From Paracoccus sanguinis (lineage in GTDB: Bacteria > Pseudomonadota > Alphaproteobacteria > Rhodobacterales > Rhodobacteraceae), in contig NZ_FNNA01000001.1 in assembly GCF_900106665.1 (NCBI RefSeq), positions 62,001 through 126,000 on the forward strand: DNA of 64,000 nucleotides. Reading direction: 5' to 3'. Position numbers and translations under genes: made by a program. The notes under the pieces were generated by a model. That model had not been told where the DNA came from. It searched no databases and saw only the letters and a list, made by a program, of their open reading frames with translations. Each line of letters opens with the position of its first letter. The stretch's first letter is position 1. Positions 41,846 to 50,816 of this stretch are shown piece by piece.

Positions 41846-42448
41846 TCAGCGGGTGAGCGTGAGGACGTTCAGCACCGACTCGCGGTAGGGCAGCGGGAAG
41901 AGGATCCGCGCCCGGTCGGCGTCGATCGGCTCGAGCAGGCCCACATCGGGCAGCGTCTCGGTGCCCTGGGTGTCCATGTCGTCGGGGAAGTCGGCATAGG
42001 GGCGCGGCGCCTCGCCCGCCACGAAGGTCGAGCCGAGGTAGACCCAGACACCGTCGTCATGGTGCAGCGTGCCGCTCGTGCGCTGCGAGCCGGTCAGCTT
42101 CTCGAAGCGCAGCGCCGTGCCGTCGCGGGTGATGGCGCAGCGGAAGGGCGGGTAGCTGACAGACGCCTGCAACCCGCCGATCTTGGTCATCCGGCAGGAC
42201 CAGTCGCCGATCAGCGCCTCGGGCGTGGCCGCCAGCGCCGCGCCGCGCAGCGTGTCGGCCGCGTCGGCCGCCTGGGCGGCGCTGCCCTGCCCCAGCGCCT
42301 GGCGCAGCGCCGCCCCGGTCGCCCGGTCGAGCGCCTCGAGCCGCGCGGCATCCTCGGGGCGGATCCGGGTGCCGTCGGCGAGCGGATCGGCGGCCGTAGC
42401 GGTCAGCGGAAGCAGCGAGAGCACTGCGGCAAGGGCGAGGCGGGTCAT
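41846..42448 (-). CDS. DUF4893-like exported protein
   Basis: A protein of 200 aa from the ATG at 42446-42448, after an AAGGAGA. Signal peptide MTRLALAAVLSLLPLTATAA. The mature protein shows IGDWSCRMTKIGG, YPPFRCAIT (two cysteines, possibly a disulfide), KLTGSQRTSGTLHHDDGVWVYLGSTFV and a C-terminal PYRESVLNVLTLTR. I match this to DUF4893, a Rhodobacterales periplasmic family of unknown role. It is convergent with trpB (30 bp) and 49 bp downstream of the DUF2237 gene. Confidence 0.75.
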   Translation of the reverse strand: MTRLALAAVLSLLPLTATAADPLADGTRIRPEDAARLEALDRATGAALRQALGQGSAAQAADAADTLRGAALAATPEALIGDWSCRMTKIGGLQASVSYPPFRCAITRDGTALRFEKLTGSQRTSGTLHHDDGVWVYLGSTFVAGEAPRPYADFPDDMDTQGTETLPDVGLLEPIDADRARILFPLPYRESVLNVLTLTR

Positions 42449-42497
42449 GGCGATCTCCTTGTCGGTCAATGGCTTGGGCGGCAGATTTGAGCCGCCG

Positions 42498-42872
42498 TCA
42501 GCGGTCCCGCTCAACCGCATGGGCGCGCAGCAGTTCCAGCGGCACGATCTCGGTCGCGCGGATGTGCGTGGCCTCGAGCACCACCTGCGGGGCGGCATAT
42601 TCCTGTGCCGCCTGCAGGAACCGCGCGGCGCAGAGGCACCAGCGGTCGCCGGGCTTGAGGCCGGGAAAGCGGTACTCGGGCCGCGGGGTCGAGAGGTCGT
42701 TGCCGAGGTATTTCGAGAGCGCGAGGAACTCGGCCGTGACGATCACGCAGACGGTGTGGCTGCCCGCGTCTTCGCGCCCCGTGTCGCAGCAGCCGTTGCG
42801 ATAGAAGCCGGTGAGCGGGTCGGTCGAGCACGGCTCGAGCCGCGTGCCGAGGACGTTGCGCGAAGGCTCCAT
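42498..42872 (-). CDS. DUF2237 family protein
   Basis: A protein of 124 aa. Its recognisable core is LGTRLEPCSTDPLTGFYRNGCCDTG, then VCVIVTAEFLALSKYLGNDLSTP and FPGLKPGDRWCLCAARFLQA. This cysteine- and glycine-rich pattern is the DUF2237 family, widespread in bacteria and of unknown function. No signal peptide, so cytosolic. The upstream gap (42873-42962) contains a GC-rich hairpin belonging to the pth 3' end. Confidence 0.88.
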   Translation of the reverse strand: MEPSRNVLGTRLEPCSTDPLTGFYRNGCCDTGREDAGSHTVCVIVTAEFLALSKYLGNDLSTPRPEYRFPGLKPGDRWCLCAARFLQAAQEYAAPQVVLEATHIRATEIVPLELLRAHAVERDR

Positions 42873-42917
42873 CGTCTGTCCTTTCCGGTGAGGGCGGCGC
42901 GGGTTGCGGCGGCCGGA

Positions 42918-42934
42918 CCGGGGCGCTGCCCCGG
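42918..42934 (-). terminator. GC-only stem-loop after pth (dispersed AATATCCCGGGG element)
   Basis: CCGGGGC (42918-42924) pairs with GCCCCGG (42928-42934) around a 3-nt loop, 28 bp behind the pth stop on the minus strand. It is preceded in transcript direction by AATATCCCGGGGTCCG. The same arrangement follows ghrA at 60820-60863. Confidence 0.55.
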
Positions 42935-42962
42935 ACCCCGGGATATTGGCGCAGGGAAGAGT

Positions 42963-43667
42963 TCAGCGAAAGCGATCTGTGAGGGCGCGCAGGCGGCTGG
43001 CGAGGTCGGGCTCGGGGTCGGGCGCAGGCGGCGCGGCGGGGGGCGCGGCGGGCGCAGGCGCAGGCGCCGGGGCGGGGCGGGTGCCGCTGTTGCGCGGCGG
43101 CGCGGTGCGGGCGGCGACGGCGTTCTGGAACCGCGCGCCGTCCCCCGCCGCCAGCGCCGGCGCCCCGTCCGAGATCCCGCGCAGCAGGTCGTCGAGCATC
43201 GCCTCTTCGGCCTTGGCGAAGTCCGAGAGCACGTAGCCCGCGACCCGGTCCTTGTGGCCGGGGTGGCCGATGCCGATGCGGGCGCGGCCGTAGGCCTCGC
43301 CGATGTGCTGGTGGATCGAGCGCAGCCCGTTGTGGCCGGCGTGCCCGCCGCCCTGCTTGACCCGCACCCGCCCCGGGGCGAGGTCCAGCTCGTCGTGCAG
43401 CACGATGACCTCGGCCGGGGTGAGCCTGAGGTAGCGCATCGCCTCGCCCACCGCCTGCCCCGAGAGGTTCATGAAGCCCTGCGGCTTGAGCAGCGTCACC
43501 CGCGCGTCGCCCAGCCGCCCCTCGGCGGTGAGCGCCTGAAAGCGCGACTTCCACGGCGAGAATCCGTGATCGGCGGCGATCCGGTCCAGCGCCATGAAGC
43601 CGACATTGTGGCGGTTGCCCGCATATTTCGCGCCCGGATTGCCCAGGCCTACCATCAGCAGCATCAC
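42963..43667 (-). CDS. pth: Peptidyl-tRNA hydrolase with a Pro/Ala C-terminal extension
   Basis: A protein of 234 aa, about 40 longer than E. coli Pth (194). It releases the peptide from stalled peptidyl-tRNA. The N-terminus [19 protein letters not shown] contains the catalytic His20, [10 protein letters not shown] follows, and [11 protein letters not shown] contains Asp92; [13 protein letters not shown] is also conserved. From about residue 185 the protein becomes a low-complexity Pro/Ala tail ([14 protein letters not shown]) and ends in a short helix [14 protein letters not shown]. The start is the upstream ATG; the ATG one codon inside is equally possible. A hairpin follows the stop. Confidence 0.95.
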   Translation of the reverse strand: MMLLMVGLGNPGAKYAGNRHNVGFMALDRIAADHGFSPWKSRFQALTAEGRLGDARVTLLKPQGFMNLSGQAVGEAMRYLRLTPAEVIVLHDELDLAPGRVRVKQGGGHAGHNGLRSIHQHIGEAYGRARIGIGHPGHKDRVAGYVLSDFAKAEEAMLDDLLRGISDGAPALAAGDGARFQNAVAARTAPPRNSGTRPAPAPAPAPAAPPAAPPAPDPEPDLASRLRALTDRFR

Positions 43668-43720
43668 GGAAATCCCCGGTCCCTTGCGGCGGACGTTGCC
43701 CGTAACTAAGACTCTGTCAA

Positions 43721-43740
43721 CCTTTCGCCCCTATGAAAGG
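43721..43740. other. Small inverted repeat in the pth-clpP divergent region
   Basis: CCTTTC (43721-43726) and GAAAGG (43735-43740) form a 6-bp inverted repeat separated by GCCCCTAT. It lies 70 bp ahead of clpP. It could be an operator or part of the clpP leader; I could not fit a heat-shock (sigma32) promoter with confidence. Confidence 0.3.
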
Positions 43741-43809
43741 TCCCTCAGGGCCGGGACCAGCGGCGATTCGAGATACACATCAGGCAACGGCAGGGACGAC
43801 AGGCGCGAG

Positions 43810-44439
43810 ATGCACGATCCGGCAGAATTCTACATGAACACGCTCGTCCCGATGGTGGTCGAACAGACGTCGCGCGGCGAGCGCGCCTACGACATCTTCT
43901 CGCGCCTGCTGAAAGAGCGGATCATCTTTCTGTCGGGTCCGGTCCATGACGGGATGGCGACGCTCGCCTGCGCGCAGCTTCTGTTCCTCGAGGCCGAGAA
44001 CCCGAACAAGGACATCTCGATGTATATCAATAGCCCCGGCGGGTACGTGACCGCGGGGCTCTCGATCTACGACACGATGCAGTATATCCGGCCGCGGATC
44101 TCGACGCTGGTGATCGGCCAGGCGGCGTCGATGGGCTCGCTGCTGCTTGCCGCGGGCGAGAAGGGGCAGCGCTTCTCGCTGCCCAACAGCCGGATCATGG
44201 TCCACCAGCCCTCGGGCGGGTTCCAGGGCACGGCCTCGGACATCCTGATCCATGCGCAGGAGACCTCGAAGCTGAAGCAGCGGCTGAACGAGATCTACGT
44301 CAAGCACACCGGCCGGACGCTGGAAGAGGTCGAGGCGGCGCTCGAGCGGGACCGGTTCATGTCGCCCGAGGAGGCGAAGGACTGGGGCCTGATCGACGAC
44401 ATCCTGGCCGACCGCGGCAAGGCGGTGCCGGAGACGTGA
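43810..44439 (+). CDS. clpP: ATP-dependent Clp protease proteolytic subunit
   Basis: A protein of 209 aa, start ATG at 43810 ([20 protein letters not shown]). Catalytic triad Ser107 ([12 protein letters not shown]), His132 ([10 protein letters not shown]) and Asp181 ([19 protein letters not shown]). The length fits the family. ClpP forms a double heptameric barrel that degrades substrates unfolded by ClpX or ClpA. The clpX gene follows 205 bp downstream with its own candidate promoter. There is no obvious long propeptide. Confidence 0.97.
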   Translation: MHDPAEFYMNTLVPMVVEQTSRGERAYDIFSRLLKERIIFLSGPVHDGMATLACAQLLFLEAENPNKDISMYINSPGGYVTAGLSIYDTMQYIRPRISTLVIGQAASMGSLLLAAGEKGQRFSLPNSRIMVHQPSGGFQGTASDILIHAQETSKLKQRLNEIYVKHTGRTLEEVEAALERDRFMSPEEAKDWGLIDDILADRGKAVPET

Positions 44440-44498
44440 GGTCCCGCGGCCGGGCGCGCCGTGCGGTGCGACCGGTCGATTGCGACGGAAATGCGGGA

Positions 44499-44527
44499 TT
44501 GTGACCGCCGCGCGGGCTGCCTAACAT
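44499..44527 (+). promoter_or_regulatory. Candidate promoter of clpX
   Basis: TTGTGA (44499-44504) and TAACAT (44522-44527) are exactly 17 bp apart in the clpP-clpX gap, giving a leader of about 110 nt. clpX could therefore be transcribed independently of clpP. Confidence 0.5.
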
Positions 44528-44644
44528 GGGCGGACGCATCCGGACCGGGCGTTGGGCGCAGCCCGCGGGCCCGGCGAGGGGACGGCTAGACGACGAACCC
44601 CGGGGCCACGGCCGCAGGGCACCTGACGAACGAGGACGACGACG

Positions 44645-45910
<1,266 letters not shown>

Positions 45911-46187
45911 TGCTGCGGGGTTGGGTTTTGGTGTTTAGCGGGGGCGCCCTGCCGCGGTGAGGGGGGGGGGCGCCTCTTGCGTTTCGCTGGCGCCTTTTTC
46001 GTTCCGCTTGCTCGCTTAGTGGCTATTGCGTTGCGTTGGGCGACCGCGGCAAGCATCGCGGTCGGGATGGGCCCGATGGGCCGGTGGAGCCGGTCGTGGC
46101 AACCGACTTTGAGGACGCGAGCGAACGCTTGGCCGGTGTCATACCGTGGGAGAGCCTGCTCGGCTCGATGCTCGAGTTGCCGGAGGT

Positions 46188-46334
46188 GGGCAGCTTGACT
46201 GAGGTGGTGAACGAGGAAGCGGTGGTTAACCCTGTCTCAAACCGTTGCAGATCCATACCAAGCCGCAGAAGGAGCCGGCCGCCGCGGGGTTAGCTGAGGC
46301 AGGCGGGGCCCTGGCTGGGTGCCAGGCCGGAGCA
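46188..46334 (+). pseudogene. Decayed copy A of the clpX 3' end
   Basis: From about 46148 the translation reads [28 protein letters not shown]. It aligns to clp[30 protein letters not shown] with one codon missing. A frameshift then moves the match to the next frame (LQIHTKPQKEPAAAG and a stop, against clp[16 protein letters not shown]). There is no start or AAA+ domain, so it is a relic. It lacks the long downstream spacer present in units 1 and 3. Confidence 0.75.
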
Positions 46335-46690
46335 GGGCAGCGTGACCGAGGTGGCGGTCAACGAGGAGGCGGTGGACAATCCCGCCGCCAAGCCGCTGCG
46401 CATACACGCCGAGCCGAAGAAGGACCGGCCGCGGCGGGCTAACGCTGCCGGGCTGGGTTTAGTGCTTAGCGGGGCGTCCTACCACGGTGAGTAAGGGGAG
46501 CCTCTCGCGCTTCGCTGTCTCGGTACGGGACTGTCGCCGCATTTAAGGTGATGGCGGCAAGCATCGCGGCGGGTGGGTCGGCCCATGCGGTCGGCGGCTC
46601 CAGCGCGGCAACCGAACATCGCCGTCCGCGAGCGGACGCTTGTCTGATGTCAGACGTGGGAGAATCTTCCCGAGCCACGAGCTGGATCAC
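46335..46690 (+). pseudogene. Decayed copy B of the clpX 3' end with its downstream DNA
   Basis: 46335 onward encodes [30 protein letters not shown] before a single-base loss shifts the frame; the following A-A-A-G-stop matches clpX in the shifted frame. The similarity to the clpX downstream DNA then continues: GGGTTTAGTGCTTAGCGGGG, CTTCGCTG, CGGCAAGCATCGCGGCGGG, CGGCAACCGAA, GCGAGCGGACGCTTGTC and GTGGGAGAATCTTCC, fading near 46690. It is therefore a copy of unit 1, more diverged in the non-coding half. Confidence 0.75.
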
Positions 46691-47171
46691 CGCGGTGAGT
46701 TGATGCGGATGTCGCTGCCCGCGGCTTGGCGCGGATGGGCTGCCCTCAGCGTCCCGGCGATTGACCGTGCGACCTAGTATGAACCGGCACTTCGCGCGTC
46801 GTCGGCCTCGCTGACATAGTTGGGCCGGTCGCCGGATGGCTGGTAGTCTGGGCAGCCCGGTCCAGGGTCAAGGTATCAGGCGCCAATTGCGTGTGCAGTG
46901 CCCCTGCGGCGTGCCACCGTGCCGAGATGCTCCCGGCAGAGGTTGCGCACCTCGACATCGGAAGGAGCCCCGGTGTTCTTCCTGAAGGTTTCGGCTTTTC
47001 CCCCTGCCCAACGCTGACCCAACTCCGCGAGCCGCCCTCCCCATACCTGCGCGGCAAAATGCCGCCCCGCGCCTCGCCCGCGCCGACCGCACCCCCCGCG
47101 CCGCCCGGTTGCGCCGCCGGCGAAAGCTTCGCATGATCCGGCCAACTGCCGCGCCATGACAGGGACCGACG
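46691..47171. other. Gene-free stretch before ppk2
   Basis: 481 bp follow the decayed repeats. Open frames on both strands are short, overlap each other, and have no recognisable motif or Shine-Dalgarno. Local composition is less GC-extreme than in the genes, like the relic region before it. It may contain the ppk2 promoter near its right end; I could not place one. Confidence 0.4.
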
Positions 47172-48068
47172 ATGACCACCGATTTCGACATGCTCGCCAT
47201 CGACGAAGGCCTCGACGAGGATTTCGAGCTCGACCTTGAGGACGCGATGCTGCCCCGGCAGATCGCCGCCGCCTACAAGGAGATGCATCCGAACCCCCTG
47301 CCCCGCCAGATCTACTACACCGAGCTGCTGCGCCTGCAGTCCGAGCTGATCAAGCTGCAGGACTGGGTCAGCCACTCGAAGGAAAAGGTCGTCGTGCTCT
47401 TCGAGGGCCGCGACAGCGCCGGCAAGGGCGGCGTGATCAAGCGCATCACCCAGCGGCTGAACCCGCGCGTGGTGCGCACGGTGGCGCTGCCGGCGCCCTC
47501 GGACCGCGAGAAGACCCAGTGGTACTTCCAGCGCTACGTCCCGCACCTGCCGGCGGGGGGCGAGATCGTGCTCTTCGACCGCAGCTGGTACAACCGCGCC
47601 GGCGTCGAGCGGGTCATGGGTTTCGCCGACGAGCCGCAGGTCGAGCAGTTCTTCCAGGACGTCCCGGAGTTCGAGCGGATGCTCGTCCGCTCGGGCATCC
47701 GGCTGGTGAAATACTGGTTCTCGATCACCGACGAGGAACAGCAGATGCGCTTCCTCATGCGCATCCACGACCCGCTCAAGCAGTGGAAGCTGTCGCCGAT
47801 GGACCTGCAGTCCCGGGTGCGCTGGGAATCCTACACCAAGGCCAAGGAGGAGATGCTCGAGCGTACCTCGATCCCCGAGGCGCCGTGGTACATCGTCCCG
47901 GGCAACGACAAGAAGCGCGCGCGGCTCAACTGCATCAGCCACCTGCTGGGGCTGATCCCCTATACCGACATCGCGCATGAGCCGATCAGCCTGCCGGACC
48001 GGGTGTTCAACCCGGATTACGAGCGCGACACGCTGCCGCGCGAGCTCTACGTGCCCGAGAAATACTGA
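47172..48068 (+). CDS. ppk2: Polyphosphate kinase 2 (class I PPK2)
   Basis: A protein of 298 aa, ATG at 47172. One-domain PPK2: Walker A VLFEGRDSAGKGGVIKRIT (about residues 77-95), the lid region ALPAPSDREKTQWYFQRYVPHLP, and Walker B VLFDRSWYNRAGVERVMGF. SPMDLQSRVRWESYTKAKEEM and VPGNDKKRARLNCI complete the P-loop kinase fold. Class I enzymes make NTPs from NDPs using polyphosphate (or the reverse). The N-terminal 40 residues are acidic. It overlaps the DUF1330 gene by 1 bp (TGATG). Confidence 0.95.
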   Translation: MTTDFDMLAIDEGLDEDFELDLEDAMLPRQIAAAYKEMHPNPLPRQIYYTELLRLQSELIKLQDWVSHSKEKVVVLFEGRDSAGKGGVIKRITQRLNPRVVRTVALPAPSDREKTQWYFQRYVPHLPAGGEIVLFDRSWYNRAGVERVMGFADEPQVEQFFQDVPEFERMLVRSGIRLVKYWFSITDEEQQMRFLMRIHDPLKQWKLSPMDLQSRVRWESYTKAKEEMLERTSIPEAPWYIVPGNDKKRARLNCISHLLGLIPYTDIAHEPISLPDRVFNPDYERDTLPRELYVPEKY

Positions 48069-48376
48069 TGCCCCGCGCGTACTGGGTGGCCCACGTCACC
48101 GTCGATGACCCGCAGGGGTATGAGGCCTACCGGGCCGCCAACGGCGCGGCCTTTGCCCGCTTCGGCGGCCGGTTCCTCGTCCGCGGCGGGCCGCAGTCGG
48201 TGGTCGAGGGCACGGCGCGCCCGCGCACGGTGGTGATCGAGTTCGCCAGCCGCGCCGACGCCGAGGCCTGTTATGCGAGCGCCGAGTATCAGGCGGCGCT
48301 CGCCCTGCGCCGACCGTGCAGCCAGGCGGACGTGGTGATCGTGGACGGCTGGGACGATCCCGCCGCGGGCGCCTGA
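48068..48376 (+). CDS. DUF1330 family protein
   Basis: A protein of 102 aa whose ATG shares its A with the ppk2 stop. A ferredoxin-like small domain of the DUF1330 family: AYWVAHVTVDDPQGYEAYRAAN, FLVRGGPQSVVEG and RTVVIEFASRADAEACYASAEYQ are its hallmarks. The biological role is unknown; the fold is related to dimeric alpha-beta-barrel proteins. Translational coupling to ppk2 suggests co-expression. Confidence 0.88.
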   Translation: MPRAYWVAHVTVDDPQGYEAYRAANGAAFARFGGRFLVRGGPQSVVEGTARPRTVVIEFASRADAEACYASAEYQAALALRRPCSQADVVIVDGWDDPAAGA

Positions 48377-48476
48377 CGCAGGTTCCGCGCGCCCGTCCCG
48401 CGTCGCGCCGCGGGCGGTTGAAGCCGTTGACCTTCATCATGTTGCAACCGCCGCGGACGCGTTGGATACTCGGCCC

Positions 48477-48929
48477 ATGTTCAGGAATCTGCTGCCACGG
48501 CTGTTTGGTGAGACGCCGCCCGAAACCGGGCTTTCGGCGGATGACGCCGAAATGGCCGTCGCGGCGCTGCTGGTGCGCATCGCGCGGGCCGACAACCACT
48601 ACACGCAGGCGGAAAAGGCCCGGATCGACGCGCTGCTCGGGCGACGGCAGGGGCTGACGCCGGCGCTCGCCTCGGACCGGCGGGCGGCGGCCGAGATGCT
48701 CGAGGCCGAGGCCCCCGACACCGTCCGCTTCACCCGCGCGGTGAAGGAGCGGATCCCGCTCGACCAGCGCCGCTCGGTCATCGCGGCGATGTGGTCGGTG
48801 GCCCTGACCGACGGGCCGCGCGGCGCGGCCGAGGAATCCGCGATCCGGCTGGCGGCGAGCCTGCTGGGCGTCAACGATGTGGATAGCGCGCTGGCCCGCC
48901 AGTCGGTCGAGGGCGGAAGCCTGAGCTGA
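48477..48929 (+). CDS. TerB-like (tellurite-resistance fold) protein
   Basis: A protein of 150 aa from the ATG at 48477 (MFRNLLPRLFGETPPETGLS); a TTG 15 bp upstream is in frame but less likely. All-helical. The core DDAEMAVAALLVRIARADNHYTQAEKARIDALL and the later IAAMWSVALTDGPRGAAEESAIRLAASLLGV are the two acidic-residue repeats of the TerB domain, which binds metal ions. Single-domain TerB proteins are common in Rhodobacterales and no other ter genes are near, so tellurite resistance should not be inferred. Confidence 0.85.
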   Translation: MFRNLLPRLFGETPPETGLSADDAEMAVAALLVRIARADNHYTQAEKARIDALLGRRQGLTPALASDRRAAAEMLEAEAPDTVRFTRAVKERIPLDQRRSVIAAMWSVALTDGPRGAAEESAIRLAASLLGVNDVDSALARQSVEGGSLS

Positions 48930-49002
48930 CCGCCCGAGGCGCGTCCGGCACGGCCACGAACCCGTTGCAATTCATCCCGGCTTTGCGCCAGATGGGCGGA
49001 TC

Positions 49003-49830
49003 ATGACGCCCGCCATTCCCTCGCCGTCCCCCGCCCCCCTCGGCACCGCCCCCGCTGCCGATGCGGCGCCGGTCATCCGCATCAACGGGCTGCACAAGGC
49101 CTATGGCGCGCTTGAGGTGCTGAAGGGCGTCGACCTGACCGCGCCGCGCGGCCATGTGGTCACGCTCATCGGCTCGTCGGGGTCGGGGAAATCGACGCTG
49201 CTGCGCTGCTGCAATCTGCTTGAGATCAGCCAGCGCGGCGACATCGTGATCGAGGGTGAGCCCGTGCGCTGGACCAGCGACGGCCCCGCCCGCCAGCCCG
49301 CCGACCGGGCGCAGGTGCGCCGGCTTCGCACCAACCTCGCGATGGTGTTCCAGCAGTTCAACCTGTGGTCCCATCTCAGCGTCCTGCAGAACGTGATGGA
49401 GGCGCCGGTGACGGTGCTGGGCCAGCGCCCGGCCGAGGTCGAGGCGCGGGCGCGTGCGCTGCTCGACAAGGTGGGCATCGGCGACAAGGCCGAGGCGTGG
49501 CCCGCGCAGCTTTCGGGCGGCCAGCAGCAGCGCGCCGCCATCGCCCGCGCGCTCTGCATGGAGCCGCGCGCGCTGCTCTTCGATGAGCCGACCAGCGCGC
49601 TTGACCCCGAACTGCAGCAGGAGGTGGTGAAGGTCATCAAGGACCTCGCCGCCGAGCACCGGACGATGATCCTCGTGACCCACGACATGCGGCTGGCGGC
49701 GGACGTGAGCGAGCACGTCCTCTTCCTGCACAAGGGCCGGGTCGAGGAAGAGGGCCCGCCCGAACAGGTTTTCCGCGCACCCCGGACGGACCGGCTGCGC
49801 CAATTCCTCAGCGCGACCATGGCCGCCTGA
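49003..49830 (+). CDS. Polar amino acid ABC transporter ATP-binding protein (HisP-like)
   Basis: A protein of 275 aa with an N-terminal 25-residue Pro/Ala extension before the ATPase core. Walker A GSSGSGKSTLLRCCNLLE; Q-loop MVFQQFNLWSHLSVLQNV; signature LSGGQQQRAAIARAL; Walker B LLFDEPTSALD; H-loop LVTHDMRLA. The GSSGSGKSTLLRC and LWSHLSVLQN motifs place it in the polar amino acid (HisP/OccP) subfamily. It opens an operon: ATPase, binding protein, two permeases, then a glutamine-synthetase-like gene. Confidence 0.95.
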   Translation: MTPAIPSPSPAPLGTAPAADAAPVIRINGLHKAYGALEVLKGVDLTAPRGHVVTLIGSSGSGKSTLLRCCNLLEISQRGDIVIEGEPVRWTSDGPARQPADRAQVRRLRTNLAMVFQQFNLWSHLSVLQNVMEAPVTVLGQRPAEVEARARALLDKVGIGDKAEAWPAQLSGGQQQRAAIARALCMEPRALLFDEPTSALDPELQQEVVKVIKDLAAEHRTMILVTHDMRLAADVSEHVLFLHKGRVEEEGPPEQVFRAPRTDRLRQFLSATMAA

Positions 49831-49856
49831 GACAACACGACCGACAGGAGAGAGTG

Positions 49857-50759
49857 ATGAAGAAACTGATGCTTGCCGGGGCCGTTCTGGCCCTGACCGC
49901 CGGGATGGGCATGGCCGAGAACCTGCGGATGGGAACCGAGGGCGCCTATCCTCCCTACAACTTCGTCAACGACAAGGGCCAGCTCGACGGGTTCGAGATC
50001 GAGCTCGGCAACGCGCTGTGTGAAAAGATCGACGCCCAGTGCACCTGGGTCAAGAACGACTGGGATTCGATCATCCCGAACCTGGTGGCGTCGAACTATG
50101 ACACCATCATGGCCGGCATGAACATCACCGACGAGCGCAAGAAGTCGATCGCCTTCTCGGAAGCCTACACCCCGCCGCCGCCCTCGGCCTATCTCGCCAA
50201 GACCGCCGATGCCGACATCAACGGCACCGTCTCGGCGCAGACCAACACCATCCAGGCAGCCCACGTGGCCGAAACCGGCGCCACGCTGGTCGAGTTCGCC
50301 ACCGGCGAGGAGACCATCGCCGCGGTCCGCAACGGCGAGGCCGACGCGGTCTTCGCGGACAAGGACTTCCTCGCCCCGTTCATGAAGGATTCGAACGGCG
50401 AGCTGGTGTGGGTCACCGGTCAGGACAACGTCTCGCTGGGCGAAGGCATCGGCATCGGGATGCGCCAGTCCGACACCGAGCTGAAGGCGCGGTTCGACAA
50501 GGCCATCGAGGAGATGAAGGCCGACGGCAGCCTCGACGCGCTGATCGGCAAGTGGTTCGGCCCCGAGGCCAAGACCTTCGCCGCCGAGGCGAAGGCAGCC
50601 GCGGCAGCTCCGGCGGCGACCCCTGCGGCGGCTCCGGCGGCGGCAGCATCTGCGGCGGCGGCTCCGGCGGCTGACGCGGCGGCGGCCCCCGCGGCCCCGG
50701 CCGCGGCGCCTGCGGCGGATGCGGCGGCCCCGGCCCCTGCGGCCCCGGCCAGCAACTGA
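49857..50759 (+). CDS. Amino acid ABC transporter substrate-binding protein with Pro/Ala-rich tail
   Basis: A protein of 300 aa, ATG at 49857 after AGGAGAGAG. Signal peptide MKKLMLAGAVLALTAGMGMA. Binding-protein fold of the lysine/arginine/ornithine family: GTEGAYPPYNFVNDKGQLDGFEIELGNALCEKIDAQCTWVKNDWDSIIPNL, MNITDERKKSIAFSEAY, and ADAVFADKDFLAPFM. The folded domain ends near residue 245. Residues 246-300 are an Ala/Pro/Asp-rich tail ending PAAPASN, nearly identical at the end to cytochrome c550 (31468). A strong stem-loop follows the stop. Confidence 0.92.
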   Translation: MKKLMLAGAVLALTAGMGMAENLRMGTEGAYPPYNFVNDKGQLDGFEIELGNALCEKIDAQCTWVKNDWDSIIPNLVASNYDTIMAGMNITDERKKSIAFSEAYTPPPPSAYLAKTADADINGTVSAQTNTIQAAHVAETGATLVEFATGEETIAAVRNGEADAVFADKDFLAPFMKDSNGELVWVTGQDNVSLGEGIGIGMRQSDTELKARFDKAIEEMKADGSLDALIGKWFGPEAKTFAAEAKAAAAAPAATPAAAPAAAASAAAAPAADAAAAPAAPAAAPAADAAAPAPAAPASN

Positions 50760-50774
50760 TCCGGCCCTGACCGA

Positions 50775-50804
50775 GGCCGCCGTCCCGCGCTCGGGGCGGC
50801 GGCC
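50775..50804 (+). other. Strong intercistronic stem-loop behind the binding-protein gene
   Basis: GGCCGCCGTCCC (50775-50786) pairs with GGGGCGGCGGCC (50793-50804), a 12-bp stem with one G-T wobble and a 6-nt loop, 15 bp after the stop. The design parallels the hairpins behind two binding-protein genes of the polyamine operon (22811, 23992). Confidence 0.7.
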
Positions 50805-50816
50805 TTGCCTCGCCCC

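Noticed and set aside
43668..43809. Sigma32-type heat-shock promoter for clpP
   Set aside because: CTTGCGG and later AT-containing hexamers do not give an acceptable spacing, so no call was made.
46036..46293. A small independent gene of 85 codons in the clpX-ppk2 gap
   Set aside because: Its readable part is a frameshifted copy of the clpX C-terminus; no Shine-Dalgarno or independent domain.
48477..48929. Tellurite resistance determinant
   Set aside because: Single TerB-like domain without terC/D/Z neighbours; the fold alone does not imply resistance.
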